This document shows, piece by piece, positions 1 to 8,489 of a stretch of DNA of 64,000 bases. The position numbers were made by a program, and so were the translations under genes. The stretch's first letter is position 1; every line of letters starts with the position of its first letter. Below the pieces are notes generated by a model. The model saw only the letters and a program-made list of their open reading frames with translations, was not told the DNA's origin and did no database searches. Source of the stretch: JAWXCE01 sp033764775 (GTDB taxonomy: Bacteria; Pseudomonadota; Alphaproteobacteria; Rhizobiales; Rhodomicrobiaceae); NCBI GenBank assembly GCA_033764775.1, contig JANRIQ010000018.1:332796-396795 (forward strand), read 5' to 3'.

Positions 1-782
1 GCCTCGATGAGCTTCTCGATGACGGCGGTGTGCTTCTGCGTGAGCGCGTTCGCCACCTGCGCAATGTCGTCCGGCGACAGGACATAACCGTGGATGACGC
101 TGAGCGGGTAGTTCGTCATGTGCATGTGGATGCGTGCGATGGTGCGCCACGCCCCGCCGATGGGATAGAACGGGCGGCCGGCGCCGACGCCCAGCCACGG
201 GATTGTTTGCAGATCGCGGTCGATGAATTCGCGCGCGCGGGCGACGTTGCCGCCGGATTTGTCGATGAGCGCGAGAGCGCCGAGCTGCACCGACTGGGCG
301 TTGCGCACGCGCCCGCCGGCGATGTCCACAAGCTCCAGGCTGCCGCCGCCCAGATCGCCCGCGACGCCGTCCGGATCGACGAAACCCGCCGCGACGCCGG
401 CCGCGGCCAGCTCCGCCTCTTCCTCACCGCCGAGCACACGGATCGACGCGCCCAACGCTTTCTCCGCGCGGGCGATGAACTCCGCGCCGTTCTCCGCATC
501 GCGCGCCGCAGCCGTCGCGATCACATGCACGCTCCGCGCGCCCGCCTGTTCGATCAGCTTGCGGAATCGGCGCAGAGCCGCAAGCGCGCGCTCCATGGCG
601 TGCGTCTCCAGCCGCCGGGTGGTCGCCAGCCGCCTGCCGAGGCCGCACAGCACCTTTTCGTTGAACAAGGGCGTGAGGCTGCGGACGGGGGCTTCGTAAA
701 TGAGGAGGCGAATGGAGTTTGAGCCGATGTCGACGACGGCGACGGGATCGAAGGCGGTTTTGAAAAAGGCTTGCCGATCCAC
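1..782 (-). CDS. ppx: Ppx/GppA family exopolyphosphatase, N-terminal part
   Basis: Probable exopolyphosphatase or guanosine pentaphosphate phosphatase of the actin-like ATPase superfamily; such enzymes release phosphate from polyphosphate chain ends. The frame opens at a GTG at 782, the first usable start after an in-frame TGA, and runs off the left edge of the window, so about 260 residues are visible and the C-terminus is missing. Residues 18-29 read DIGSNSIRLLIY, the first phosphate-binding motif. A GEEEAEL segment lies near residue 119 and DLGGGS at 143-148 is the second phosphate-binding loop. It follows ppk by 38 bp on the same strand, the usual ppk-ppx pairing, so synthesis and breakdown of polyphosphate are probably co-transcribed. 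Ppx and GppA cannot be separated on the visible part. Confidence 0.9.
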   Translation of the reverse strand, partial: MDRQAFFKTAFDPVAVVDIGSNSIRLLIYEAPVRSLTPLFNEKVLCGLGRRLATTRRLETHAMERALAALRRFRKLIEQAGARSVHVIATAAARDAENGAEFIARAEKALGASIRVLGGEEEAELAAAGVAAGFVDPDGVAGDLGGGSLELVDIAGGRVRNAQSVQLGALALIDKSGGNVARAREFIDRDLQTIPWLGVGAGRPFYPIGGAWRTIARIHMHMTNYPLSVIHGYVLSPDDIAQVANALTQKHTAVIEKLIE

Positions 783-820
783 GCTAGTCTCGCCCGCCGC
801 GGTGAAAAGTCATAGAGGCC

Positions 821-3007
821 TCACCAATGCAACTCGGGCGGCGCGCTCGATTTGAGCGCCGCGCCGCGACCCGACAGGCTCGGGTTGCTCATAAAGTAGT
901 GATGCGCGTTGAATGGCTCCTCCCCCGGCGCCGGGCTGATGCGCGCCGAACGGCCGTCCGGCGTCAGCATCCAGCTTTGCTCATTATCCTTCAGCATGGC
1001 AACCATGATTTGTTCAAGAACCTGGTCATGCACGGTTTCGTTGAGGATGGGCGCCATCACCTCCACGCGCCGATCGAGGTTGCGCTGCATCATGTCGGCG
1101 GACGAGAAATACACGCACGCCTTGTCGGACGGAAGTCCGTGGCCGTCGCCGAAGCAGTAAATCCGGCTATGCTCCAGGAAGCGGCCAATCACGCTTTTCA
1201 CCGTGATGTTCTCCGATTGGCCTTTCACGCCCGGCACGAGCGAGCACATGCCGCGCACGATGAGCTTCACCTCGACTCCGGCGTTGCTGGCCTCATACAG
1301 CTTGTCGATCACGGCCAGGTCGACGAGAGCGTTCATCTTCATCCAAACCGCGGCCGGGCGTCCTTCGCGGGCGTGGATGATCTCCTCGTCGATGTGCTGC
1401 ATGATGCGCGCGCGGATGCCGTGCGGCGAGTTGGCGAGCGTCGTCAGGCCCGCAGGGATGCGGCGGTCGTAGAGCGCATTGAAAACTTTCGCCACATCGC
1501 GGCCGATGGACTCGTCCGCCGTGAACAGCGACAGGTCTGTGTAGATTTTCGCGGTTTGCGGGTGATAATTGCCGGTGCCCAGGTGGCAGTAGATCACGCG
1601 CTTGCCGCCCTCCCAGCGGCCGATGAGCCCTAGTTTGGCGTGGGTCTTGAGTTCGTCGAAACCGTACTCGACGCGCACGCCGGCGGCCTGCATCTCCTCC
1701 GCGAGGCGCAGGTTCAACTCCTCGTCGAACCGCGCCTTGATCTCGATAAAGGCCGTGACCTCTTTCTTGGCGCGCGCCGCGTCGATGAGCGCTTGGACGA
1801 CGCCGCGCTCGGTCTTGCTGGTGCGGTAGAGCGTCCATTTGATGACGTCGACGGCCGGGTCGGTCGCCGCCTGGCGCAGAAACTGCAGCACCACGTCGAA
1901 GGTCTCGTAAGGGTGATGGACAAGCATGTCCTTCGCCTTGATGGCGGCGAAGCAGTCGCCCTGATGCTCGCGCACGCGCTCTGGAAAGCGGCCCTCATAG
2001 CGCGGGAAAAGCAGGTCGGCGCGGTCGGAGACGATCAGCTTCGACAGGTCGGCGATTCCCATGAACTCGCGCTTGACGAAAGCGTGGCCGGGCGCCACCC
2101 CCAGCCGCCGCAGCATGAAGTCCTTCAGGGACGGCGGCACCGTCGGCTCCATGTCGAGGCGGATATACGGCCCCTCGGGGCGCCGCTTCAACGCGTCTTC
2201 GACCCGCTTCTTGATGGTGAGGAGCGCGTCTTCGGCCTTTTCCTCCAGATCGAGGTCGCTGTCGCGCAACAAGCGGAAAACGCCCCGGCTGAGAATTTTG
2301 AAGCCCGGAAAATACCGATCGGCGAAATGCGAAACGGCGTCCTCGATGCGGATGAAGCGCGTCTCGGCATGGCCGGTCGCCGTCTTGCGGCCGTTATCTG
2401 GAAGCGCGACGAACCTTGGCAAATCCTGGGGGATCGGCAGGATGGCCTGCATGCGCTCGGGCGCGCCGGCTCCCACGCTCTGACACTCAACCCCCAGCAC
2501 GAACCCCTTATTTGGGATGAAGGGCAGATCGTGCTCGTTGTCGACCGCGATGGGCTTCGGTTCGGGAAAAAGCTCCGTGAAGCGCGTCTCCAGCCAGGCG
2601 AGATCGGCGGCGCCCAGCGCATCGCACTCCTCGACGCGGATGCCCGCCGCCGCAAGCTCGTCCCGCAAGCGCACCCACAGGCTTTGCTGACGCTCTAGCA
2701 TGGCGGTCACCGTCGCGCTCACCTTTTCCAAAAGCTCGGAGGGGGCCATGCCGTCGGGCGTGCGTTCATCGTCGCCCTCTAAGGCGTGCTCGTGGATTTC
2801 GCCAAGACGGATCATGTAGAATTCGTCCAGGTTGGAGCCGGAGATCGACAAAAACCGCAAGCGCTCGAGCAGGGGATGCTTCATGTTCTCAGCCTCCTGC
2901 AGCACACGGCCGTTGAAATCGAGCCAGGACAGTTCGCGGTTCATGTAACGCTGAGGTTTGCTTTTGGGCGAAGGGGCGGCGTCCACGTTCATAACTGCCG
3001 GGCGCAT
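821..3007 (-). CDS. ppk: polyphosphate kinase 1
   Basis: Catalyses reversible transfer of the ATP gamma-phosphate to polyphosphate. At 728 residues it has the usual PPK1 length. The N-terminal domain begins around residue 22 with MNRELSWLDFNGRVLQEA. THAKLGLIG places the candidate autophosphorylated histidine at His456, equivalent to E. coli His435, and the second conserved histidine lies in EHSRIYCFGDG at His613. The YCHLGTGNYHP stretch between them is a PPK1 signature. The ATG at 3007 has a GAGG eight bases upstream, which favours it over the internal ATG five codons later. Downstream on the same strand is ppx; upstream are hdaA and a DUF2066 gene, an order familiar from Alphaproteobacteria. 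Confidence 0.97.
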   Translation of the reverse strand: MRPAVMNVDAAPSPKSKPQRYMNRELSWLDFNGRVLQEAENMKHPLLERLRFLSISGSNLDEFYMIRLGEIHEHALEGDDERTPDGMAPSELLEKVSATVTAMLERQQSLWVRLRDELAAAGIRVEECDALGAADLAWLETRFTELFPEPKPIAVDNEHDLPFIPNKGFVLGVECQSVGAGAPERMQAILPIPQDLPRFVALPDNGRKTATGHAETRFIRIEDAVSHFADRYFPGFKILSRGVFRLLRDSDLDLEEKAEDALLTIKKRVEDALKRRPEGPYIRLDMEPTVPPSLKDFMLRRLGVAPGHAFVKREFMGIADLSKLIVSDRADLLFPRYEGRFPERVREHQGDCFAAIKAKDMLVHHPYETFDVVLQFLRQAATDPAVDVIKWTLYRTSKTERGVVQALIDAARAKKEVTAFIEIKARFDEELNLRLAEEMQAAGVRVEYGFDELKTHAKLGLIGRWEGGKRVIYCHLGTGNYHPQTAKIYTDLSLFTADESIGRDVAKVFNALYDRRIPAGLTTLANSPHGIRARIMQHIDEEIIHAREGRPAAVWMKMNALVDLAVIDKLYEASNAGVEVKLIVRGMCSLVPGVKGQSENITVKSVIGRFLEHSRIYCFGDGHGLPSDKACVYFSSADMMQRNLDRRVEVMAPILNETVHDQVLEQIMVAMLKDNEQSWMLTPDGRSARISPAPGEEPFNAHHYFMSNPSLSGRGAALKSSAPPELHW

Positions 3008-3116
3008 GACGATGACCTCGTTTCACACTGAAAAGCCGCCGAGCGCGGCGAAAGCCGCGATTCGCAATCGTCACGCTAGCATGACAAGATTACAAATCGG
3101 CCACAAGGGGCGAGAC

Positions 3117-3803
3117 TCACTCCTCCAAGCCGCTGGCCCTGCGGGCTTGGAGCACATCGCGGGCCAAAGCGCGGGTTACGGGGCGTCCGTGTCGCAACGC
3201 CGCAGCGTCCAGATCGCGGGCGATGTCCCGGGCGGCCGCCGCCGTACGCTCGATCCGCGGGATGAGAAAGGCGATCACGTCCGGCGCGACCGTCACCTGC
3301 CTGTCGGCGAAATGCTTGATGAGCAGCAAACGCAAAAGTTCATCGTCCGGCGCGGCGATGGCGACGAAGGGCAGCGAGCGGAAGCGCGAGCGCAGATCGG
3401 GCAGCGCGGCCGTCCACTCGCCGGGCGGGATGCGCGCCGTGAGCAGCATGTCGAAGCCGCGCTCCTTCGACAGGTTGAGCAAATGGAAAAACGCGGTTTC
3501 ATCAAACGCGCTCGCATCCGCATCGTCAATAAGCAGCGGCGCCGGTTCGCCGATCATCGCCTCAGCATCGCCCGGCGCCGCGAGCCGCGCTCCGGCCCGC
3601 GCGCGCCAGATGTGCCCCAGATGCGTCTTGCCCGCCCCCTCCGCGCCGACGATCACGCAGACGCGGCCAGGCCACCGCGGCCATGCGGCGACGAGCCCCG
3701 CCGCCGCCTCGTTGCAGGCGCTCACGATGAAGTCCTCGGCGCTGAAGTCGCTGCGCGCCGCAAGGGGCAGGAGAAGCTGCTCAACCATGGGCTTCGCGCT
3801 CAA
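3117..3803 (-). CDS. hdaA: DnaA-homologous regulatory protein HdaA
   Basis: A 228-residue AAA+ protein resembling DnaA domain III. In this family it helps the DNA sliding clamp promote hydrolysis of DnaA-bound ATP and so limits re-initiation of replication. The N-terminus carries QLLLPL at residues 9-14, matching the clamp-binding motif of Hda proteins. GAEGAGKT at 53-60 is a Walker A loop, LLIDDADA at about 90-97 the Walker B region, and DLRSRFRSL lies in the arginine-finger region. DnaA's DNA-binding domain IV is absent, as expected. The start overlaps the stop of the upstream DUF2066 gene by four bases, indicating translational coupling; an alternative start is the ATG at 3788. The assignment rests on motifs plus context beside ppk and purMN. 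Confidence 0.88.
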   Translation of the reverse strand: MSAKPMVEQLLLPLAARSDFSAEDFIVSACNEAAAGLVAAWPRWPGRVCVIVGAEGAGKTHLGHIWRARAGARLAAPGDAEAMIGEPAPLLIDDADASAFDETAFFHLLNLSKERGFDMLLTARIPPGEWTAALPDLRSRFRSLPFVAIAAPDDELLRLLLIKHFADRQVTVAPDVIAFLIPRIERTAAAARDIARDLDAAALRHGRPVTRALARDVLQARRASGLEE

Positions 3804-4861
3804 CGGGCGCGCAGGCGCCAGGCGCCCTCCCCGCCTTCCAGGGTCAGGCCATAGCTCGGCGCGGCCTTGGCGAGGCGCTGGCCCCCGCCTGGAAAATCGA
3901 GCGCGATGGTCGCGCCGCGCGGGTTCACCGCCTTCACGTCCAGGCCCTGGACGCCGGGCAGCTTCTCAAGCCGGTCCTTGATGACGCGCCACTCCTTCAA
4001 GCCGGTGAATTCAGCCGTCAATTCAACAAGGGCGATGTCCTGCCCGCCCGCGTCGAGCGCCCCCTGGCTGGCGAGGCGGCGCAGCTTCCAGCGGTTCTCG
4101 AACACGCCGAGGCTGATTTTCGCGCCGACCGCGACCGCCCCTTCGTCGCCGGTTTTGAACGTCCGCCGCAGCGACAACCCGCCCGCCGCGTCGCGGCCGG
4201 ATAAAGAAACGGTGAGCGCGCCGCCCGCGTCCATTTCGGCGACGGCGAGGACCAGATATTCGGCGCGATACTGGTAATTGATCGGCTCCATGCCTTGAGC
4301 GGAACTTTGCGCCGCCTTCACCGCCTCTAGCGTCAGATCGGGGCGCGGCTGAACGAGGCGCACGGGCGTCAGCGCATTCGACAGATCGAGCGACGAGAGC
4401 GCCTGCGCCCAAGGGTTCGGCCCCGCCTGCACGGCGCCGTCGGCGATGAAAACGGGCAGCACCAGAATTTCCGGGGCGCGCTCGGCGATGTAGGCGAGGC
4501 CGAAGCGGTTCAACACATCTTTCACGGCGGCTGGGCGAAAATTATAGTCAAGGTGGGCGATGTAGACGGTGCCCGAGGAGCGCTCCTGGCGCACCTGCAT
4601 GCCGTCGATCATGCGCTCGATGGAGGCGTCGTCGAGCTCGGGGAGCCGGCTGTGGGCGCGAAACCCGGTCAGACGCTTCATCAAGCTCGCAAGGGCCCGC
4701 TTCTGTCCTTCAGCGATGGCGATCTGCTTCGCCTCCACCGCGTCGGCGGCCTCGGCGCGCACGGCGACCTTCGACACCGTGTAAATCGAGCCGGCGCTCT
4801 GCGCACTGAGCGGCGCGGGCGCGATGAGCGCGGCGAGAATAAAGAGATGCTTCATCGTCAC
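3800..4861 (-). CDS. DUF2066 domain-containing exported protein
   Basis: A 353-residue protein with a clear signal peptide (residues 1 to about 20, hydrophobic core LFILAALIAPAPLSA). The mature part has the features of DUF2066 proteins, which are widespread in Alphaproteobacteria and lack a defined biochemical role: an early segment of the form EGQKRALASLMKRLTG, then VYIAHLDYNFRP and PEILVLPVF. The position next to hdaA and opposite purM is conserved in related genomes. The ATGA overlap with hdaA downstream suggests co-transcription. The likely location is periplasmic or membrane-peripheral. No catalytic motif was recognised. Confidence 0.8.
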   Translation of the reverse strand: MTMKHLFILAALIAPAPLSAQSAGSIYTVSKVAVRAEAADAVEAKQIAIAEGQKRALASLMKRLTGFRAHSRLPELDDASIERMIDGMQVRQERSSGTVYIAHLDYNFRPAAVKDVLNRFGLAYIAERAPEILVLPVFIADGAVQAGPNPWAQALSSLDLSNALTPVRLVQPRPDLTLEAVKAAQSSAQGMEPINYQYRAEYLVLAVAEMDAGGALTVSLSGRDAAGGLSLRRTFKTGDEGAVAVGAKISLGVFENRWKLRRLASQGALDAGGQDIALVELTAEFTGLKEWRVIKDRLEKLPGVQGLDVKAVNPRGATIALDFPGGGQRLAKAAPSYGLTLEGGEGAWRLRAR

Positions 4862-4958
4862 GTGCGAACTCCGTCGCCTCTGGCCTTGAAAGGGGTCGGG
4901 CTAGGTTCTAAGGGTTTGAAGTCAGAATGTGAACGGATGAAGGCCGAAATTCAACCGC

Positions 4959-6026
4959 ATGAGCACCGATCCGCCAAAAGCCGCCGCGCTGGATTATCGC
5001 CAGGCGGGCGTCGACATCGACGCGGGGAACGCGCTGGTGGAGGCGATCAAGCCGCTCGCGGCCTCCACGGCCAGGCCCGGGGCTGACGCGGCGCTCGGCG
5101 GGTTCGGCGGGCTGTTCGACCTGAAGGCGGCGGGCTTCCGCGACCCCGTGCTCGTCGCCGCGAACGACGGCGTCGGCACCAAGGTGAAAATCGCGATTGA
5201 GACAGGCAAGCACGACACGATCGGCGTCGATCTCGTCGCCATGTGCGTGAACGATGTGGTGGTGCAAGGCGCCGAACCGCTGTTTTTCCTCGATTATTAC
5301 GCGAGCGGACGCCTCGATGTGGCCGTCGCGCGCGACGTGGTGGCGGGCATCGCCGAAGGCTGCCGGCAGGCGGGATGCGCGCTCATCGGCGGCGAGACGG
5401 CGGAGATGCCGGGCTTGTACTCGGGCGACGATTATGACCTGGCGGGCTTCGCAGTCGGCGCCGCCGAGCGGGGAACGCTACTGCCGCGCGGCGACATCGC
5501 GGCGGGCGACGCGCTCATAGCCCTCGCCTCCTCCGGCGTCCATTCCAACGGCTACTCGCTCGTGCGGCGCATCGCGGGCCGCGCCGGGCTATCGTGGGGC
5601 GCGCCCTGCCCGTTCGCGGAGGGCGTGACGCTCGGCGAATGCCTGCTGACGCCGACACGCATTTATGTGAGGGGTGCGCTCGCGGCCATCCGTCAGACGG
5701 GCGCGGTGAAGGCGCTCGCCCACATCACCGGCGGCGGGCTGACCGAAAACATCCCGCGCGTGCTGCCGGGCGGCCTTGCGGCGCACATCGACCTGTCGCG
5801 CATCGCCGCCCCGCCCGTGTTCGGCTGGCTGGCGCGCGAGGGCGGCGTCGAAGCGGCCGAGATGCTGCGCACGTTCAACTGCGGCGTCGGGATGGTCGCT
5901 GTCGCGGCGGCGGACCGGGCGGGCGAGGTGATCGCCGCGTGCGAGGCGGCGGGCGAACGCGCCGTCCTCATCGGCGAGTTGGAGCCGGGCGATGCCGTGC
6001 GCTACTCGGGCGCGCTGGCGCTATGA
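4959..6026 (+). CDS. purM: phosphoribosylformylglycinamidine cyclo-ligase
   Basis: AIR synthetase, the fifth step of de novo purine synthesis: ATP-dependent ring closure of FGAM to aminoimidazole ribonucleotide. Its 355 residues match the family length. DGVGTKVK near residues 71-78 is the ATP-binding signature, and GGETAEMPG at 144-152 and HITGGGLTENIPR further on are characteristic PurM motifs. The ATG at 4959 places the conserved YRQAGVDIDAGN segment close to the N-terminus. The 97-bp divergent gap to the DUF2066 gene should hold the promoter, but no convincing hexamers were seen. The stop overlaps the purN start (ATGA), so the two consecutive pathway enzymes are translationally coupled. 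Confidence 0.97.
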   Translation: MSTDPPKAAALDYRQAGVDIDAGNALVEAIKPLAASTARPGADAALGGFGGLFDLKAAGFRDPVLVAANDGVGTKVKIAIETGKHDTIGVDLVAMCVNDVVVQGAEPLFFLDYYASGRLDVAVARDVVAGIAEGCRQAGCALIGGETAEMPGLYSGDDYDLAGFAVGAAERGTLLPRGDIAAGDALIALASSGVHSNGYSLVRRIAGRAGLSWGAPCPFAEGVTLGECLLTPTRIYVRGALAAIRQTGAVKALAHITGGGLTENIPRVLPGGLAAHIDLSRIAAPPVFGWLAREGGVEAAEMLRTFNCGVGMVAVAAADRAGEVIAACEAAGERAVLIGELEPGDAVRYSGALAL

Positions 6027-6598
6027 AAACGCGAGTCGGCGTGCTCATTTCGGGCCGCGGCTCGAACATGGCCGCGCTCATCGAGGCGGCGCGCGCGGCG
6101 GACTACCCGGCCGAGATCGTCGCCGTCCTATCCAACCGGCCGGACGCCGAGGGCTTGCAGCGGGCGGCCGAGGCGGGCGTTGAGGCGGTCGCGCTGGACC
6201 ACACGGCATACCCGTCGCGGGCGGCGTTCGATGCGGCGCTCGATGCAGCGTTGCGCGCTCGCGGTGTGGAGTTGGTCGCCTGCGCGGGGTACATGCGCGT
6301 TTTCACAAAGCGTTTTGTCGAGGCCTGGGCCGGACGGCTCATCAACATCCACCCGTCGCTGCTGCCGGCGTTCAAGGGACTGCATCCACAGCGGCAGGCT
6401 CTGGAGGCGGGCGTCAGCGTCGCGGGCTGCACGGTGCACTACGTCACGGCAGAGGTCGACAGCGGCCCCATCATCGCGCAGTCGCAAGTTCCGGTGCTTC
6501 CCGGCGACACTGAGGAGACGCTCGCCGCCCGCATCCTCGCGGCGGAGCACGCGCTCTACCCCGCCGCGCTCGCGCAAGTTTGCAAGTCGATCGCTTGA
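6023..6598 (+). CDS. purN: phosphoribosylglycinamide formyltransferase
   Basis: GAR transformylase, which uses 10-formyltetrahydrofolate to formylate GAR in purine synthesis. The protein is 191 residues. GVLISGRGSNM at residues 6-16 forms the phosphate-binding loop. NIHPSLLPAFKG supplies the catalytic Asn108 and His110, and the third catalytic residue is Asp146 in the EVDSGPI segment. The start was set at the ATG overlapping the purM stop. The frame stays open upstream inside purM, but that upstream part has no relation to PurN. The downstream neighbour converges on it with 20 bp between the stops. Confidence 0.97.
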   Translation: MKTRVGVLISGRGSNMAALIEAARAADYPAEIVAVLSNRPDAEGLQRAAEAGVEAVALDHTAYPSRAAFDAALDAALRARGVELVACAGYMRVFTKRFVEAWAGRLINIHPSLLPAFKGLHPQRQALEAGVSVAGCTVHYVTAEVDSGPIIAQSQVPVLPGDTEETLAARILAAEHALYPAALAQVCKSIA

Positions 6599-6618
6599 CG
6601 CATGCCGGCGCTCACTGC

Positions 6619-7029
6619 TCACATCTCGGCCGCCAAATCCTGAAGCACGTCGAGCAGGCTCTCCACATTGGCCTGAGCCGGGTCAATCCTATCGGTTGCG
6701 AAATAGCGCAGATAAATCGCCTTGGTCTTTTCCGGCATGCCCTCGTGCAACCCCATCGACCATCCGGGAAACAGCCGCTCCCGGACATCCTGGCACGACA
6801 TCAATATGATCTTCTGATGTCGCGGGTCGCCCGCGATGCGGATGAAGATCTGGCTGATTTCCGTGCGGCCTCCCTCCAGCACCTGCACGAAATTCGGGCC
6901 GTCATAATGGAGCATGCCGGTCACGCCGACGCGCGTGTTGTTCTTGTGGCACGTGGTGATGAGCTGCTTGATGTCGAGCGCGGCGGACTGATTGCGCTCG
7001 CTGTAATAGACCAGTCGGCAAAGATTCAT
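6619..7029 (-). CDS. BLUF-domain blue-light sensor protein
   Basis: A 136-residue single-domain FAD-binding photoreceptor. By family knowledge, BLUF domains sense blue light by rearranging hydrogen bonds around flavin. All key positions are present and align one-for-one with the short cyanobacterial protein PixD: Tyr8 in RLVYYS, Asn30-Asn31, Gln49 in FVQVLEG, and Trp90/Met92 in GWSMG; the DPRH motif is at 68-71. After the BLUF core only about 40 helical residues remain, so there is no fused output domain and signalling must go through a partner. It is the third gene of a closely spaced minus-strand set after an OmpA-like protein and a one-TM coiled-coil protein (29 bp gap), the obvious candidate partners. 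Confidence 0.93.
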   Translation of the reverse strand: MNLCRLVYYSERNQSAALDIKQLITTCHKNNTRVGVTGMLHYDGPNFVQVLEGGRTEISQIFIRIAGDPRHQKIILMSCQDVRERLFPGWSMGLHEGMPEKTKAIYLRYFATDRIDPAQANVESLLDVLQDLAAEM

Positions 7030-7058
7030 AACGCGTTATCCTGAGTATGGCTGGGGCG

Positions 7059-7400
7059 TCAAAGACTTGGCGTCTCGGCGGAGTTCGGCGGGCTTCCATA
7101 GGACCGGTCGTAACGCGTCAACGCGGGGCGCTTGGGCGCCTTGCTGTCGGCTTGTTTGGCCGAGGCGATGGTCTGCTTAATGTCGCGGCGCATTTTCTGG
7201 GCCTGTCTGTCCGAAAGACTGCGCCGGTCGGCATATTCGCCGAGGCGGCGCCGCAATCGCATGATCTCGCTTTGCAGCACAGCCACTCGCGCCGACGCGA
7301 GATCCGCGTAAAGCCAGCGCGCGACAAAAAAGCCGACAATAGCGGATATGAGCGCCGCGGCCGCCGGAGCGAGCACGAACACATAATCGGTTACACCCAT
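7059..7400 (-). CDS. single-pass membrane protein with cytoplasmic basic helical tail
   Basis: An unrecognised 113-residue protein. Residues about 7-31 form one hydrophobic segment followed at once by basic residues, so by the positive-inside rule the long C-terminal part should face the cytoplasm. Residues about 35-85 are strongly helical and heptad-like (for example LQSEIMRLRRRLGEYADRR), suggesting a coiled coil; the tail is Pro/Ser-rich. It lies 11 bp downstream of the OmpA-like gene and 29 bp upstream of the BLUF gene on the same strand, implying one operon. An adaptor role between the light sensor and the envelope is inference only. No domain name can be supported. Confidence 0.75.
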   Translation of the reverse strand: MGVTDYVFVLAPAAAALISAIVGFFVARWLYADLASARVAVLQSEIMRLRRRLGEYADRRSLSDRQAQKMRRDIKQTIASAKQADSKAPKRPALTRYDRSYGSPPNSAETPSL

Positions 7401-7411
7401 ACGAACATCCT

Positions 7412-8248
7412 TTAGCGAACCGTAAACTCAACCCGGCGGTTTTTGGCTTGACCGAGACTTGTCGGCTCGAGCGATGACGGTCTTAAGTTGCTGTAGCCGA
7501 CCGGCAAGAACTGCGAGGTTTCGAAACCTTGCGCTTTCATGAAATTGATTACCGACTGAGCGCGCTGCCAGCTCAGTTGCAGGTTTGCGATGCTTTCGCC
7601 GGTGCGATCCGAATGTCCGCCCACGTCGACTTTCGCGTCGGGGCATTTGGCGACTGTCGCCGCAAATTGCTTCAGCGCGGCGTGATATTCGACGGGAACG
7701 GTCGAGCCCGACATGGGGAAATAGATCGTCGCGGTTTTCGCCAGTGCGCGCGCGGTCGCGCAGTCTCCCATCTCGCCGGGCGACGGGGCCGCAAGCTGGG
7801 CGGCGGCGAGGCTCACTTTCGCCAAAGCCATGACAGTGGAGTTCTCGGCGGGCGTTTCCGCGGCGTTCTCGGCGACGTCCACGGCTGATGCTGGGGCTTC
7901 GGGCAGAAAAAGCACGGATTGTCGCGGCGGCTCGGGTTTGCGGTCGGCCTCAGCGGCCTCCACTGTCTCGGCGACCGGCGACTCAGCGGCTTTGCGGGCG
8001 TCGCCGTCGATCGAGGCTGGCGCCGGCGCGACAGGCGGCGGTGACGCCGCGACCACAGGCTCGCGACCGCCGATGACGACGTATGTTAAGGCCGAGAGGG
8101 CGCCGCCGATAAGGAAAACGCCGATAGAGACCAGCCGGACAGCTTTGCCGCGAAGCGACTTGTCCGCATCGCGAAGCCTATGCACGGATCTGGCGAGGGG
8201 AACGCGGCTTTGGCGAGCTTCGACTTGGGCTTTCTGAAGAGGACGCAT
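7412..8248 (-). CDS. OmpA-family peptidoglycan-binding membrane protein
   Basis: A 278-residue protein with an N-terminal basic cytoplasmic stretch and one hydrophobic segment at about residues 38-61. A Pro/Ala/Glu-rich linker follows, then a C-terminal OmpA domain from about residue 165. The OmpA domain shows GGHSDRTGES, an RAQSVINFM helix, a GYSNLRPSS loop and the terminal NRRVEFTV strand; the Asp and Arg of such domains bind diaminopimelate in peptidoglycan. The uncleaved N-terminal anchor puts it in the inner membrane reaching through the periplasm to the wall, like MotB, not as an outer-membrane barrel. It is first in a three-gene set ending in a BLUF photoreceptor. A TATAAT -10 element lies 53 bp upstream. 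Confidence 0.88.
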   Translation of the reverse strand: MRPLQKAQVEARQSRVPLARSVHRLRDADKSLRGKAVRLVSIGVFLIGGALSALTYVVIGGREPVVAASPPPVAPAPASIDGDARKAAESPVAETVEAAEADRKPEPPRQSVLFLPEAPASAVDVAENAAETPAENSTVMALAKVSLAAAQLAAPSPGEMGDCATARALAKTATIYFPMSGSTVPVEYHAALKQFAATVAKCPDAKVDVGGHSDRTGESIANLQLSWQRAQSVINFMKAQGFETSQFLPVGYSNLRPSSLEPTSLGQAKNRRVEFTVR

Positions 8249-8300
8249 ACGACTACTTTTTCTGAATTATGCATCCATAACGTGCTTTCGCGGCCGCCAG

Positions 8301-8306
8301 ATTATA
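8301..8306 (-). promoter_or_regulatory. candidate -10 element for the OmpA-like/BLUF operon
   Basis: Read on the minus strand these bases are TATAAT, a perfect -10 hexamer, placing transcription start about 45 bases before the OmpA-like ATG at 8248. The -35 region is weak (TGCGCA at 16 bp spacing), so a standard housekeeping promoter is plausible but unproven. The 241-bp gap between this operon and the divergent P450 gene is otherwise featureless. Confidence 0.4.
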
Positions 8307-8489
8307 CAAACCTTCATTAAATTGCGCACATTGGGCGCGATATAAGCCGCCTGTTGTAAACCCGCCACAAAACTGGAGCCTGATCGAGCAACGCCTTGGC
8401 GAGGAGATAGAGCATTCGCCCCCTCTGGCTGGACAGGGCAAACCGCCGCCGCTAAGACTCCCTGACGGGTCACGGGGTTGCAAAGACAT

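Noticed and set aside
5594..6022. Upstream extension of the purN frame
   Set aside because: The frame is open inside purM, but PurN similarity starts exactly at the ATG overlapping the purM stop.
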